A DNA stretch of 64,000 nt, taken from Ogataea parapolymorpha DL-1. Its lineage: Eukaryota > Ascomycota > Pichiomycetes > Pichiales > Pichiaceae. The DNA lies in contig NC_027862.1 of NCBI RefSeq assembly GCF_000187245.1, positions 248,001 to 312,000 of the forward strand. Direction: 5' to 3'. Below the pieces are notes generated by a model. That model saw only the letters and a list, made by a program, of their open reading frames with translations. It was not told where the DNA came from and made no database searches. Below, one piece after another: positions 27,190 through 37,018 of the stretch; position 1 is the first letter of the stretch; every line of letters starts with the position of its first letter. A program made the position numbers and the translations under genes.

Positions 27190-28122
27190 GGATTAAAATT
27201 TTTCGAAATAACTTAAAATATGCCTTGTCGAAACGAACTTCTAATGACGAAGGCATAATTTTGTTCAGGGCATGTTTTTGTCTAAGTTTGGCAGCTCAAA
27301 CTGTACCTTATAGTAACGCTTTTCCGCCGTTCATTAAATGAATTCTTTCTTTTCTCGCTCCAGTAACAGCAGTCTGTGGATCCCATCTTTAAAGGTAGCA
27401 GTTTTTCTTATCAATTTTTGGCGACGACCTAACAATTTAGTATAGGCCTTCGAGCAGGTAGTCGCTGGACCGAGTGATTGCAATTCTACTGCGTATCTTT
27501 CACCCAGGCCTCTTATATTGTGGTTTTACTCTTGACCGTCTGGACCACGGTAGCAGCAGGTAAAAGTCACCAAATAGCTGAGACGTAGCATAATGCGACG
27601 TGAGTAAATCATCCGCAAGTCCTAAGATGACAACCTACTACGGTAGCTTGCGTATGATGCAAAGAAAGTTTTAACCAGCGGAGGCGCGAGCACGACTGGC
27701 CAAAGTATGAGCCCAGGTATATACAATAGAGAAAAATGTCGGAAGAGACGTCTAGCTGATGGCCGACGAGCACGATGGCACGCAATATACACACAAACGG
27801 AAAACGTCACGAGGCACCAAACAGCACAGCTTGTCTAAGCCCTGATTACCACATGCGGCTTCACATACTACGGGAGCCCAGTGTTGAGCGCAAATACACA
27901 GCCCCGATTAGTTTCAAGTTTGCAAGCAAGTACGGCAGCTGAAGTCGCTACCTGCAGAGAAAGCAGACGGAAAAAAGAATGTGTACATGAAAGAGACAGT
28001 TATAGAGTCATGGTATCAGTGTGTTGGTTGCAAGTTTTATGGACGACACTGGAGCCGAGTTGGAGGACTGGTATGGTCTAAGCTTAGATCTGAAGATCTG
28101 ATCCAGCTCTCTTATAAAGGAC

Positions 28123-28149
28123 CTCAAAGAGCGAAATCTCAAAGAACGA
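28123..28149. repeat. 12-bp direct repeat downstream of a TATA box
   Basis: CTCAAAGAGCGA and CTCAAAGAACGA repeat with 15-bp period, starting 5 bp after TATAAA at 28113-28118. It may mark a transcription start region or factor sites about 510 bp upstream of ERT1. Confidence 0.5.
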
Positions 28150-28639
28150 TCTGAGTGGAAGAATATACCAACTGAAAATGACAGAGGACAGTTTTATAGG
28201 CGACGTGTATGGCTTCCCTCCAACTGCATAGATCTGTAGAAGTTAAGCTATTGAGCTATCATGGAGTATCAAAATAGAACTAATACCGGTCCTGTAGGTT
28301 TTTGTTCCGGCCCTCGTCAGTGAAAAGTGATAAACATTCATTGCTGGCTTTGAATTGGTTCACTCCATTTTGCTGGACACGTTATGTCTCGAGCTACCAA
28401 GGTCTGGTTGTAGCCAAAGTTGACTTCGACATTAAATTAGCATTGTCCACTGAAAGTTGCAAAAATGCACTCCTTTAATGACAGTGTCCGATGAACAATA
28501 CCCGCATAACGTGTCGTTGAGAGTGGACGACGAGCTCTCGCGAAATGGCAGCTGGCTACTCCGAGAGAAATACTATGTAAGGATGTCCCTCATAAAAAAA
28601 TAGACAAAAATTACATCGTACCTCCGAACTGTTATTGTC

Positions 28640-28654
28640 ATGTATCTGATCTAA
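28640..28654 (+). promoter_or_regulatory. Four-codon upstream ORF before ERT1
   Basis: ATG-TAT-CTG-ATC-TAA ends one base before the ERT1 start codon (TAA-A-ATG). If the transcript starts upstream of 28640, ribosomes reaching ERT1 must reinitiate, skip this ATG, or backtrack. No ATG-context comparison was possible. Confidence 0.55.
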
Positions 28655-28655
28655 A

Positions 28656-29903
28656 ATGAGCACGTCCCCGCCCAAGAGAAGACGCAATGTCAGGAAGAAA
28701 GTGTCCAGAGCGTGCAACCATTGCCGTAAGGCTCACGTGACGTGCGATGATGGCCGTCCCTGTGCACGGTGTATAAGCAAGGGTACGGCCGAAACGTGCA
28801 TGGATGCCCCGCGAAAAACGAAAAAGTATCTAACGGGCGAGACGTCCGGGCCGGACCTGCCGCCCACGATGCGGGAGAAGCGCAGACCATTTATGTCATC
28901 GGCAGCAGACATGGAGTATGCGACATTGGGCAACATCATTAATCAGGATTTTCTTAGTCCAGACAACCAACAGTCCAGCCAATTTTTCAGCCCTGCCGTC
29001 AGCAATTCTGCATCTGAGGACACCAACGACAGCGTAAACTTCCAGAACCCCATGTACCAGAATCGCCATATGTTTGCACCCGACACGAACCAGATCAACA
29101 TGTACAAAATGCAGAACATGGGGCCTCAGTGCGACCCGATGACTAACCAGTATTTTATAGGCGCTCACATGACATTTCCACAGGTGGTTAAGCAGATTTC
29201 GCAGTATCGGCAAATGAACCCCATGCAATTCAACGAGCGCAATCAGCAGTCGGCTATCTCTTTCTCTGTCGCGGTGTCTCAGCCAGAGGAGCACCAGCTC
29301 GCCAGTTCACCCTGTGGACTGCAGTTCAAGGAACCTTCCGAGATATATTCCAAAATCACTGCTCCTTTCAACTACGTTCAGCCGTACCATGACCTCAACC
29401 TATATCTACGAAAACGATTCGATAAAAAGCACCTGGTGTCAATGTCCAAGTCCATGTCGGAGTACCGGCCCTCTTTCATCGCCGGGATGATCCATTTGAA
29501 GGGAGATGACCTTATTTTCGCCGAACAGTGCTTTCAGCGCACATTGCTCGAGTACGACGCGTACATAGCGATCTCAGGAACACCGACACTTGTCTGGCGG
29601 CGTACGTCGCAGATCGCCTACGTTGGCGATGAGTTCTGCGTGCTTACTGGATGGAGCAAAGAGCAGCTACTGGGGAAATCGACTTTTGCCGTTGAGATCA
29701 TGGACGACAAATCGTGTGTCGAGTATTTCCAGCTCTTTTCCAAAATCGCGTTTGGCGACTTTCGCGGTGCCACAATGACAGAATGCACACTGCTCACGCC
29801 CGAGGGTGAAAGCATTCGCACATCCAGCATATGGACGCTTAAACGGGATGTTTTCGGTATCCCGATGATGATAATCGCCAGCTTCCTGCCCATACTGACA
29901 TGA
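28656..29903 (+). CDS. ERT1: Zn2Cys6 transcription factor with PAS domain, Ert1 family
   Basis: 415 aa. Ert1 and its relative Rds2 regulate gluconeogenic and non-fermentable-carbon genes in yeasts. The DNA-binding binuclear cluster has six cysteines, Cys20, 23, 30, 36, 39 and 48, in family spacing, flanked by basic patches. The middle (about 80-230) is Asn/Gln/Met-rich and disordered. A PAS-type domain spans about 298-413 (Val-Gly-Asp-Glu-Phe ... Leu-Thr-Gly-Trp-Ser). ERT1 rather than RDS2 is chosen because S. cerevisiae YBR239C lies near the same genes (YBR241C-YBR246W); the two are paralogous, so the symbol is the less certain part. It has a 1.47-kb upstream region. Confidence 0.82.
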   Translation: MSTSPPKRRRNVRKKVSRACNHCRKAHVTCDDGRPCARCISKGTAETCMDAPRKTKKYLTGETSGPDLPPTMREKRRPFMSSAADMEYATLGNIINQDFLSPDNQQSSQFFSPAVSNSASEDTNDSVNFQNPMYQNRHMFAPDTNQINMYKMQNMGPQCDPMTNQYFIGAHMTFPQVVKQISQYRQMNPMQFNERNQQSAISFSVAVSQPEEHQLASSPCGLQFKEPSEIYSKITAPFNYVQPYHDLNLYLRKRFDKKHLVSMSKSMSEYRPSFIAGMIHLKGDDLIFAEQCFQRTLLEYDAYIAISGTPTLVWRRTSQIAYVGDEFCVLTGWSKEQLLGKSTFAVEIMDDKSCVEYFQLFSKIAFGDFRGATMTECTLLTPEGESIRTSSIWTLKRDVFGIPMMIIASFLPILT

Positions 29904-29947
29904 CGATTGTAATATAGGTATAAATCGATAACAAAATTATATGATAT

Positions 29948-30409
29948 CTATTGAGCAAGGATGCTCTTGACGAACTCAACGTAGTCGACGGTCTGCTCGT
30001 CAGTGACATTGACACCCTTGAGCAGCTCGTCAACCTCGTTCTCGTTCAATTTCTCGCCCACAGATGTCAAGATGTATTTGAGTTCTCCGACGCCAATGAA
30101 TCCTGTCAGGTTCTTATCGAAGATCTGAAACGCTTTGATGTAGTCTTCTGGCTGGCCAGCCTTTTTAAAACCGCCCTCTCTGTTGACCACATTGAGGAAC
30201 TGCTCGTAGTTCAGTTCGGACGGAACAGACTCCTGGAGCTCACTAATCTCCTGCAGCGTAGGGTTCTGTCCAACCGCCCTGAGCAGGTCGCCCAAGTGTT
30301 CGCTGGACACTTTTCCGGTCCCCTTCTTGTCAAAAAGGGCAAACGCGTCTTTGTATGCTTTGGTATCGGACTATAATATTAGCACTGGCGATGCTCTTGC
30401 ACTTACCAT
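29948..30409 (-). CDS. MLC1: Myosin light chain Mlc1, two exons
   Basis: Two exons: 30409-30407 (only the ATG) and 30370-29948, giving 141 aa (S. cerevisiae Mlc1 149). Mlc1 is a calmodulin-like light chain that binds IQ motifs of the class V myosin Myo2, Myo1 and the IQGAP Iqg1 in cytokinesis. The spliced start is Met-Ser-Asp-Thr-Lys-Ala-Tyr-Lys, then Phe-Ala-Leu-Phe-Asp-Lys, matching the first EF-hand. EF-hand loops are degenerate (for example Asp-Lys-Asn-Leu-Thr-Gly near 84), so Ca binding is probably weak or absent. Without splicing, an in-frame TAG ends the frame after 12 codons. S. cerevisiae MLC1 is YGL106W, next to ARC1. Confidence 0.9.
30371..30406 (-). other. 36-nt intron in MLC1
   Basis: On the minus strand it starts GTAAGT directly after the ATG and ends TATAG. 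It contains a GCTAAT-type branch sequence 8-12 nt before the 3' splice site. Its length is a multiple of three, but its final TAG is an in-frame stop, so retention truncates the protein. Confidence 0.85.
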
Positions 30410-30498
30410 CTTGTTTATTTGTTTGTGATTTTGTTTACACGAAACAAATATTTTAGTGCAGTCGTGTTTGACACACTGATTTTTTCAGCCAGAGAACC

Positions 30499-31512
30499 AT
30501 GTCGTCAGTGGTACGTCGTCTCGTTGATAAGGCCTCCTTGCCGCCCTGTGCGCTTCGCATTCACCCGTCAGACCCAACGGTCTTCTATATCGGCACATAC
30601 AAGCTCGTGAAAGATAACGAAAGGTACGGAACAATCGAAATATGGAAATGCACGAAAACGCTACAGAAGGTAAACGAGATCGCAGCAGGATCGGCGATTC
30701 TGGACCTCAAGTTCGACCCGTTCGACGAATCGCGGCTGATTAGCGTCCATTCAATGGGAAACCTGAAAATATGGAAATTAACGGACGATAATCTGCATTT
30801 GAGAGAAACTTTAAATTATCAGGCATATGAAGAAATTACGCTCATAACCGCAGCCAACTTTCATCCAACAAGGCAAAACGTGCTCACGTTGAGCACCACA
30901 ACAGGAGTCTGTTCTGTTCTCACACTGGGCGAGAAAATAAACCAAAGGGACTTCGACACGACTCATGACCTAGAATGCTGGTTTTCCACTTTTGGCTGTT
31001 TTGACGGCTTGCAAGACGTTGTATTTTCAGGGGGAGACGATAGAAACCTGATCGCACATGATAACAGAATGGCAGATTTCCCTGTCTGGAAGACAGACCG
31101 CTTACATGACGCAGGAATTGTCTCAGTGCTGCCAGCCACACCGTCTTGGAATAGTGCACATCCTTACACCGTGTGGACAGGGAGCTACGACGACCATCTA
31201 AACTTGCTCGATTTGCGCGTCAGTCCACCCAGTGATCTGATCCCTGGGGTTCCGCCAAGAGTTTTGCAACGAGAAAACCTTGGCGGAGGGGTGTGGAGAC
31301 TAATTCCCGGGCCCAACAATGATGGCCGCGTTCTGTGTTGCGCCATGTATGCCGGTTGCAGAATGCTCAAGTCCGCTGACGACACGATCATTGTCGAGCA
31401 GGAGTTCAAGGATGATCACGATTCCATGGTCTACGGAGGTGACTGGACTGCAGGCAACATGGTGACGTGTAGTTTCTACGACCAAGTCATTCAGGTTTGG
31501 GATCAGCAATAA
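30499..31512 (+). CDS. DPH7: Diphthine methylesterase Dph7 (WD40)
   Basis: 337 aa (S. cerevisiae Rrt2/Dph7 387). It removes the methyl ester from methylated diphthine on elongation factor 2 so that Dph6 can finish diphthamide. WD40 blades are recognisable, for example Leu-Lys-Phe-Asp-Pro-Phe-Asp ... Asn-Leu-Lys-Ile-Trp near 72-95 and the Gly-Gly-Asp-Asp-Arg-Asn motif near 178. Gly-Gly-Gly-Val-Trp-Arg near 258 is typical of this family. S. cerevisiae DPH7 (YBR246W) is next to ISW1 (YBR245C), 2.4 kb away here. Its stop directly abuts the stop of the thioredoxin-like gene. Confidence 0.88.
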   Translation: MSSVVRRLVDKASLPPCALRIHPSDPTVFYIGTYKLVKDNERYGTIEIWKCTKTLQKVNEIAAGSAILDLKFDPFDESRLISVHSMGNLKIWKLTDDNLHLRETLNYQAYEEITLITAANFHPTRQNVLTLSTTTGVCSVLTLGEKINQRDFDTTHDLECWFSTFGCFDGLQDVVFSGGDDRNLIAHDNRMADFPVWKTDRLHDAGIVSVLPATPSWNSAHPYTVWTGSYDDHLNLLDLRVSPPSDLIPGVPPRVLQRENLGGGVWRLIPGPNNDGRVLCCAMYAGCRMLKSADDTIIVEQEFKDDHDSMVYGGDWTAGNMVTCSFYDQVIQVWDQQ

Positions 31513-32025
31513 TTATTTTTCAGCTGCTTGCGATTCGACCCATTTCTTAAGTCTCTCGTAATCCACCTCCCCTTCGGGATTTTCAATAAGCTTGTCGTCC
31601 ACAAATGTTCCTTGGGCGATCTGGTTTCTCAAGCACACGATGGACGGAATTCTGGTAACCTGGTAGTCAAGAAGCAGGCCCTTGTTTCCCGGCTCGTCGC
31701 ACTCCACATCAACCATGCTGACAAGCTTGCTGTCGTCGATGTCGTAGGTCAAAATTCTCTGCAGAGCCCCTGTTTGCTTGTTCGATGCGGTATCACCCCG
31801 GAAGACAAAATTCATCAGTAAAGGAGAGTGCAAGGGCACCAGTGGCTGTAGTTCAGACCTATTTCTCACAGGAAGGAGAATCCTATTTTTTGTGGCAGAC
31901 TGAGGAGGCCATATCACAGGCTTCGGTTTCACCAGCGGGTTTTTGGATGATTGCACGTACACTGCAATTGCACCAAAAACCAAAGTTCCCCCGAGGATCC
32001 ATCGTTGTTTCTCTGTCAACGGCAT
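31513..32025 (-). CDS. Membrane-anchored thioredoxin-like protein lacking CxxC
   Basis: 170 aa from the ATG at 32025. I do not recognise a named family. Residues 8-25 form one hydrophobic segment. A thioredoxin-like fold follows: beta strand Leu-Met-Asn-Phe-Val-Phe near 70, a strand near 105 with Val-Asp-Val-Glu-Cys-Asp-Glu, then Tyr-Gln-Val-Thr-Arg-Ile-Pro-Ser-Ile-Val, where the Ile-Pro resembles the cis-proline. The usual Cys-x-x-Cys is replaced by Gly-Asp-Thr-Ala-Ser, so redox catalysis is unlikely. Two Cys remain. A basic N-terminus followed by a single anchor suggests an inner-mitochondrial or ER location. It is divergent from RIB1 (146 bp) and abuts DPH7. Confidence 0.65.
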   Translation of the reverse strand: MPLTEKQRWILGGTLVFGAIAVYVQSSKNPLVKPKPVIWPPQSATKNRILLPVRNRSELQPLVPLHSPLLMNFVFRGDTASNKQTGALQRILTYDIDDSKLVSMVDVECDEPGNKGLLLDYQVTRIPSIVCLRNQIAQGTFVDDKLIENPEGEVDYERLKKWVESQAAEK

Positions 32026-32171
32026 CAAGTCCCAAATATATTATTGCGTCTAACTATTTTCTACCGCCTTGCACCAGCCTATAGTTTTCTCCCCTCGATA
32101 CAGGACCCAGAGAATATCGGGCAAACAAAGTGATCCACAAACGCTGAAAAATACCCGACACATACTACATA

Positions 32172-33110
32172 ATGGACGCTCAGGATGTTTTTCAAGATAT
32201 GCCTCTCATATCCCCCACTATATCGCCTAGCAAGGCAATATCGATAAATGGTAACGGAATACAAGGTCACAAGCTCGAGAGAGACCAACTTCCGGAAACA
32301 TTGCCTTCCGTGGAGTGCGTGGCTCGTGCTAGGATCCCAACTACCCAGGGTCCTGAGATATTTCTGCATTTGTACTCCAACAACGTCGACAACAAGGAAC
32401 ATTTGGCCATCGTCTTTGGAGAAGATATCCGATCGAAGTCGCTATTTAAACGTCGGCCGGGCGAGACACAGCATGACAGAATGACCAGAGGAGCATATGT
32501 CGGCAAACTCCGGCCTGGCAGAGACATCGCTGACAGGGACGATGTGCTCGGAATCGAGCTGAAATTCGACGAGGACGGAAACATGGTCAACGAAACCCAG
32601 TTGAAAGAGCCGGTTTTGGTCCGTATTCACTCGGAATGCTACACAGGAGAGACTGCCTGGTCGGCCAGATGCGACTGTGGCGAACAATTTGACGAAGCTG
32701 GTCGTTTGATGGGTGAGAACGGCCATGGATGTATTGTCTACCTGCGACAGGAGGGCCGTGGTATAGGATTGGGAGAAAAATTGAAGGCTTACAATCTGCA
32801 GGACCTCGGAGCAGACACCGTCCAGGCCAATTTGATGCTGAGACACCCTGCCGACAAGAGAAGTTTTTCGCTGGCTACCGCTATTCTGCTCGACTTGGGA
32901 CTGGTCGAGATCCAACTTCTCACTAATAATCCCGATAAAATAGTTGCCGTAGAGGGCAAGAACAGATCTGTCAAGGTGGTGAAACGGATACCTATGATTC
33001 CGCTCGCATGGCAGCAGGAAAATGCCGGAATTAAATCTAAGGAAGTGGAAGGCTATTTGCGTACTAAAGTTGAGAAGATGGGCCATCTGCTTACCACACC
33101 CGACGTTTGA
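32172..33110 (+). CDS. RIB1: GTP cyclohydrolase II
   Basis: 312 aa (S. cerevisiae 345). It catalyses the first step of riboflavin synthesis, opening GTP to 2,5-diamino-6-ribosylamino-pyrimidinone phosphate with formate and pyrophosphate release. The zinc ligands are Cys156, Cys167 and Cys169 (Glu-Cys-x10-Cys-x-Cys). The catalytic motif Arg-Gln-Glu-Gly-Arg-Gly-Ile-Gly-Leu is at 192-200. The C-terminal third has the conserved Asp-Leu-Gly-Ala-Asp-Thr and Leu-Leu-Thr-Asn-Asn-Pro stretches. The N-terminal 60 residues are a fungal extension. It converges on the glutathione peroxidase gene. Confidence 0.95.
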   Translation: MDAQDVFQDMPLISPTISPSKAISINGNGIQGHKLERDQLPETLPSVECVARARIPTTQGPEIFLHLYSNNVDNKEHLAIVFGEDIRSKSLFKRRPGETQHDRMTRGAYVGKLRPGRDIADRDDVLGIELKFDEDGNMVNETQLKEPVLVRIHSECYTGETAWSARCDCGEQFDEAGRLMGENGHGCIVYLRQEGRGIGLGEKLKAYNLQDLGADTVQANLMLRHPADKRSFSLATAILLDLGLVEIQLLTNNPDKIVAVEGKNRSVKVVKRIPMIPLAWQQENAGIKSKEVEGYLRTKVEKMGHLLTTPDV

Positions 33111-33188
33111 TTATAGATCGTATAGTGATTGCACTCGGTGTTGACCAACAAACAGTATTATTATTATTGATTACTATATTAGGTACAA

Positions 33189-33689
33189 TTAGGGCGCACT
33201 TTTTGGCTCTTTGAGCAAGCTCTCGATGTCTGCGGAAATCTTGGACGGAGTTTTCACGGAAGAGTATCTGCGGACCACATTTCCGTTTCTGTCGATCAAA
33301 AATTTCTCAAAATTCCACTTGATACCCTTGAACCCTAGTAAACCCGGCTTTTCGCGCTTCAGCCACTCAAACACGGGGCTCGCATTAGGACCATTCACGT
33401 CGACCTTCTTCATCAACGGGAAGTCCACACCGTAGTTTCTGCTGCAGAACTCCACAATCTGGTCGTCCGTGCCTGGCTCCTGGTGTCCAAACTGGTTGCA
33501 TGGGAAGGCAATAACAACAAACCCTTGGTCCTTATACTTCTGGTAGATCTCTTCCAGCTCTTTGTACTGCTTGGTGAACCCACACTTGGAGGCAGTGTTC
33601 ACCACAAGCACGACTTGGCCCTTGAGGTTCTCAAACGGGAACTCCTTTCCCTTATTATCGGTGACGGTGAATTCGTAAAACTTTGACAT
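33189..33689 (-). CDS. GPX2: Thiol peroxidase of the glutathione peroxidase family (Hyr1/Gpx type)
   Basis: 166 aa from the ATG at 33689; the longer frame starts at a TTG. It reduces hydroperoxides, using thioredoxin. Cys36, Cys64 and Cys82 occupy the same numbers as in S. cerevisiae Hyr1/Gpx3, where Cys36 is peroxidatic and Cys82 resolves it. The Gln of Phe-Pro-Cys-Asn-Gln-Phe-Gly and the Trp of Lys-Trp-Asn-Phe complete the catalytic tetrad. S. cerevisiae GPX2 (YBR244W) sits next to ISW1, as this gene does, so GPX2 is chosen by position; by residues it could equally be the HYR1 equivalent acting as an oxidant sensor. Confidence 0.85.
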   Translation of the reverse strand: MSKFYEFTVTDNKGKEFPFENLKGQVVLVVNTASKCGFTKQYKELEEIYQKYKDQGFVVIAFPCNQFGHQEPGTDDQIVEFCSRNYGVDFPLMKKVDVNGPNASPVFEWLKREKPGLLGFKGIKWNFEKFLIDRNGNVVRRYSSVKTPSKISADIESLLKEPKSAP

Positions 33690-33916
33690 GTTGTAGATGA
33701 CCCCCAGACGATGCAATTTTTGTCCCTTTTATACATGTTCGTGAATACCGAACTTCTGGTGCGAGGTGTTGTATTATCGCATTTTTCACAATGACGTTGT
33801 CCGGTCTAGAAAATTTATTTCAAAGCCAGGGTACATACATGTATGACATTTAACGTCTATTTTTTCGCCGAATACAAACTCGTATTTTTTTCGGGGCTCG
33901 CTTCCAAACGCGCTAT

Positions 33917-36900
33917 CTATTTCCTTCGTGACTTTTTTGCGGCTGAGCCCGCAGCTTTTGCTGTCGGCTCTCGCTTGCTGGGAATGCTGCGCTCGTATTC
34001 CTTCACGACACAACCCAGCAATGTCGCGCATCTTCGGTTGATCTCGGTGGCATTTCGGCTTTGGAAGAAGAAATCAAACTCAAACATCGGGCTCAGTCTA
34101 ATTTGCTCCAGAATGCGCTCATAAATGTCCTCGGTGTCGAGACCCAGGCGGTAAAGTTGCACTAGCAGGTACCGATCTTCTGCTTCGCTGAAAACTCTCT
34201 TTGACGACGAAAGAGACGACGACGGAGGGAACTTGAGCGTGAGCTCCAGCAGCGGACAGCTACTCTCTGCCATCTTGCGACGCAGAGCCTCTTTCTGAAT
34301 TTTCACCTTTCTGATTTTTTCTTCGCCAGCCTCGATCTGGCCAACATACCTTTCGTAGCCTTCGATACTTGCAATATTGTCCCAGAACGCCTGGGCATAC
34401 TCCTTGACCTCCTCATATGTCTTATCCTCAAACTCGGCGGCTATAGATGAAATGGCCGTGCGGCCGTACTTCACGTTCAAAGAAATGAACTGGTAGAAAT
34501 CGCGTCTGCTCCAGTTGTGGAATCCTTGAGTAAGCAACTCCTGCTTCAGCTGCTCTTCTTCGTCCGTCAGCGCCCTCGAATGATCTATCTCGAGCTGCTC
34601 AAGCTGCTGGTTGAGCTTGCGTTGCTCAGCCGTGCCAGGGCCCTTCGCCAACTCCGCTGTTTGTTTTGTTTTTCTCTTGTAATAATTACGCTCCAAATCG
34701 TACAGCTCCCATAATTGTGCCGGGAAAAATTGATGGTCATAAATTGGAGTTTGTTTGAGTGGCTTGACACCCGGGAATTGAGGCTGCGCTGAGCCAGACC
34801 GGTGGCCTGGGTTGAGAACATCTCTATAATAGCTGTCGATGGAATAATTCTCTTTACGTTCTCTTTTTGAAGGGTTGATCCATGTGTAGACGTTTCCAAG
34901 AGGCCCTGCGACCGTTGGGTCCTTTTTCTGGAACGTCTTACCATCCCACTCATACAAAGAGTCCGACGCTGTAGTGAAATTCTGTAAGTCATCGAGTCCG
35001 AGCTTCGAATACTTGTTGTTTAGCTCTTGTGTTTTCTTTTCTGACTCCATCAAAATTTTCTCTATCTCATCATCATCCAGCTGTTCTTTTTCCTCTTCTT
35101 TGGAACTCTCAAGATTCTGGCCCAGGACATCGGCAGCACCATATTGAATCATGTTCAGCAGTTCATCTTTGGAGTTGGCCTTTGTTTTATCTTGCTGGAC
35201 ATTCATCTGTCTACCTTGTTGGATGACTAGTTGATCTAATCTCAGCTTCTGAGAAGCCCTCTCCAACACCTTTTCCTCAATGGCTTTTTGGGTCACGAAT
35301 CTAAACACCTTGACTTGTTTCGTTTGCCCAATACGATGTGCACGATCCATAGCTTGCAGATCTGCCTGTGGATTCCAATCAGAATCGTATAAAAAAACGA
35401 TGTCTGCGGACGTTAAGTTGATACCGAGTCCACCAGCTCTTGTGGTGAGCAGAAAAACAAACTTTTTAGAGTCGGGAGCAGAATACTCGTCAATAGCCCG
35501 AATTCTATCAACATGGTCCGTTTGTCCATCAATACGACAGTACTCAAACCCTCTGAAGGAACAATAATCTTCCAAAATGTCCAGCATTCTACTCATCTGC
35601 GAGAAGATCAACACTCGGGAACCTTGCTCCTTGAACCGTTTCAGCATCTTATCCAATACCTTCATTTTCTGCGAGTTGTAAATCAAGTGCTCGTCTGTTG
35701 TATATGGGGGACCGGGCTCTGCTCCTTCGAATAGATATGGATGGTTGCAGCACTTTCTCAGTTGCATGACTATGTTGAGCAATCTGGTTTTCGACTCGCG
35801 TTTTCCGTTCGCACCATTAACGGCGTCTATGTCTCTCTCTAGAAGCTTTTGGTACCACTTTTTCTGCATTTCTGTCATCCCAACATACACGTTGAGCTCT
35901 TTTTTCGGTAGCAAGTTTTTCTCGACATCTGACTTTATTCTTCTCAAAAGGAAGGGCTGCAGGACTTTATGCAATTGGTTAACAATTGTTTCGTCTTTGT
36001 TTTCCGAGTCACCTGAGGAAAACCAGTCGTCAAAGGTCTCCGAATCTGCAAAAACGTCTGGAAGCAGAAAGTTGAGCAAAGCCCAGAGTTCGTGTAAATT
36101 GTTCTGTAAAGGGGTACCGGTGATGAGCAGTCTATTTCTTGAGTGGAAGGTTCTGATAATTTGAGACAGAAGTGAGTCTTCGTTCTTCAGCCGATGGGCC
36201 TCATCAACCACAATGTACTCCCATGCGAACTTCTTCAATGCCGTCTTTTCTCTGATAACTATCTCGTACGAAGATATAACAACGTCAAACTTGCACGTCA
36301 TCAGGCCGTCTTTGATGATTTCGTTTCTCTGTTGCTGATCTCCGGTCAAAACCAACGTTTCCACCTCGGGAGTCCATTTAGTGAATTCTCTTTGCCAATT
36401 CTCCAACGTTGACTTCGGAACGATCACCAGATGCGGTCCTGCTATTCCCTTGATGTATCGAAGATAACCAAGAAACGCAATTGTTTGCAGCGTCTTTCCC
36501 AAACCCATCTCGTCCGCTAGGATTCCCGACAGATTGTTCTGATTGAGCGAGATCAGCCAATTAAGTCCTTGTATTTGGTACGGTCTGAGTTTCCCATTGA
36601 TATATGAAGGGCTTTCAGTAAACTCAAAATTATCCGATAACAATTCCTCATCTTTCAGAAGCTCTGCATCCTCCTCCTTTTCGGTTTTTCGATGTCTGTG
36701 ATCCTGGCCAGATCTGTTTGTGTCCGTCTTATCCTGTTTCAGCAATTTCCAAACTTCAGCAAACTTCGGGTCACTGGAAGCCTTGGATTCCAAAAAATGC
36801 TGAAATAGACTAGTCAACCCCAGCAAATACCTGAATCTCGTAGCCGTCTCTTGCACGTTGAAAGGTTTCTTGTCACCCTCAGCGAAATACTTGGCTTTCT

Positions 36901-37018
36901 TTGCCTGTGGCGATAACGGCTGGTAATTATATGTTACCGGCGCTTGATCCGTCAATGGAGGAGCCGGCGTGCTCTCCAAAGAGGCATCAACGCTAGAGCT
37001 GGGTGGTACTTCGGCCAT
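33917..37018 (-). CDS. ISW1: ISWI-class chromatin remodelling ATPase Isw1
   Basis: 1033 aa from the ATG at 37018. The open frame runs to 37111 with an ATG at 37099, but those 27 codons look unrelated to Isw1. Isw1 slides and spaces nucleosomes in complexes with Ioc2-Ioc4. The Snf2 ATPase core covers about 150-650: Asp-Glu-Met-Gly-Leu-Gly-Lys-Thr (Walker A), Asp-Glu-Ala-His, and the helicase C block with [11 protein letters not shown]. The HAND, SANT and SLIDE region (about 700-990) follows; SLIDE has Glu-Asp-Arg-Tyr-Leu-Leu near 945. The tail is Lys/Ser-rich. Isw2 is the close paralogue; neighbouring GPX2 and DPH7 support ISW1. Confidence 0.92.
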   Translation of the reverse strand: MAEVPPSSSVDASLESTPAPPLTDQAPVTYNYQPLSPQAKKAKYFAEGDKKPFNVQETATRFRYLLGLTSLFQHFLESKASSDPKFAEVWKLLKQDKTDTNRSGQDHRHRKTEKEEDAELLKDEELLSDNFEFTESPSYINGKLRPYQIQGLNWLISLNQNNLSGILADEMGLGKTLQTIAFLGYLRYIKGIAGPHLVIVPKSTLENWQREFTKWTPEVETLVLTGDQQQRNEIIKDGLMTCKFDVVISSYEIVIREKTALKKFAWEYIVVDEAHRLKNEDSLLSQIIRTFHSRNRLLITGTPLQNNLHELWALLNFLLPDVFADSETFDDWFSSGDSENKDETIVNQLHKVLQPFLLRRIKSDVEKNLLPKKELNVYVGMTEMQKKWYQKLLERDIDAVNGANGKRESKTRLLNIVMQLRKCCNHPYLFEGAEPGPPYTTDEHLIYNSQKMKVLDKMLKRFKEQGSRVLIFSQMSRMLDILEDYCSFRGFEYCRIDGQTDHVDRIRAIDEYSAPDSKKFVFLLTTRAGGLGINLTSADIVFLYDSDWNPQADLQAMDRAHRIGQTKQVKVFRFVTQKAIEEKVLERASQKLRLDQLVIQQGRQMNVQQDKTKANSKDELLNMIQYGAADVLGQNLESSKEEEKEQLDDDEIEKILMESEKKTQELNNKYSKLGLDDLQNFTTASDSLYEWDGKTFQKKDPTVAGPLGNVYTWINPSKRERKENYSIDSYYRDVLNPGHRSGSAQPQFPGVKPLKQTPIYDHQFFPAQLWELYDLERNYYKRKTKQTAELAKGPGTAEQRKLNQQLEQLEIDHSRALTDEEEQLKQELLTQGFHNWSRRDFYQFISLNVKYGRTAISSIAAEFEDKTYEEVKEYAQAFWDNIASIEGYERYVGQIEAGEEKIRKVKIQKEALRRKMAESSCPLLELTLKFPPSSSLSSSKRVFSEAEDRYLLVQLYRLGLDTEDIYERILEQIRLSPMFEFDFFFQSRNATEINRRCATLLGCVVKEYERSIPSKREPTAKAAGSAAKKSRRK

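Larger units (their letters stand above)
27190..28655. promoter_or_regulatory. 1.47-kb non-coding region between ARC1 and ERT1
   Basis: This is the longest stretch without a gene. All reading frames are under 70 codons and look random; no tRNA or snoRNA signature holds up. Local structure sits at 28086-28149: AGATCTGA twice in tandem (28086-28101), a TATAAA at 28113, and a 12-bp direct repeat with one mismatch (CTCAAAGAGCGA at 28123-28134, CTCAAAGAACGA at 28138-28149). Length fits a long regulated promoter and leader of ERT1, or an unannotated non-coding transcript. Confidence 0.5.

Noticed and set aside
27575..27585. tRNA A-box-like TAGCTGAGACG
   Set aside because: No B box (GGTTCGANTCC) follows within reach and no cloverleaf can be drawn.
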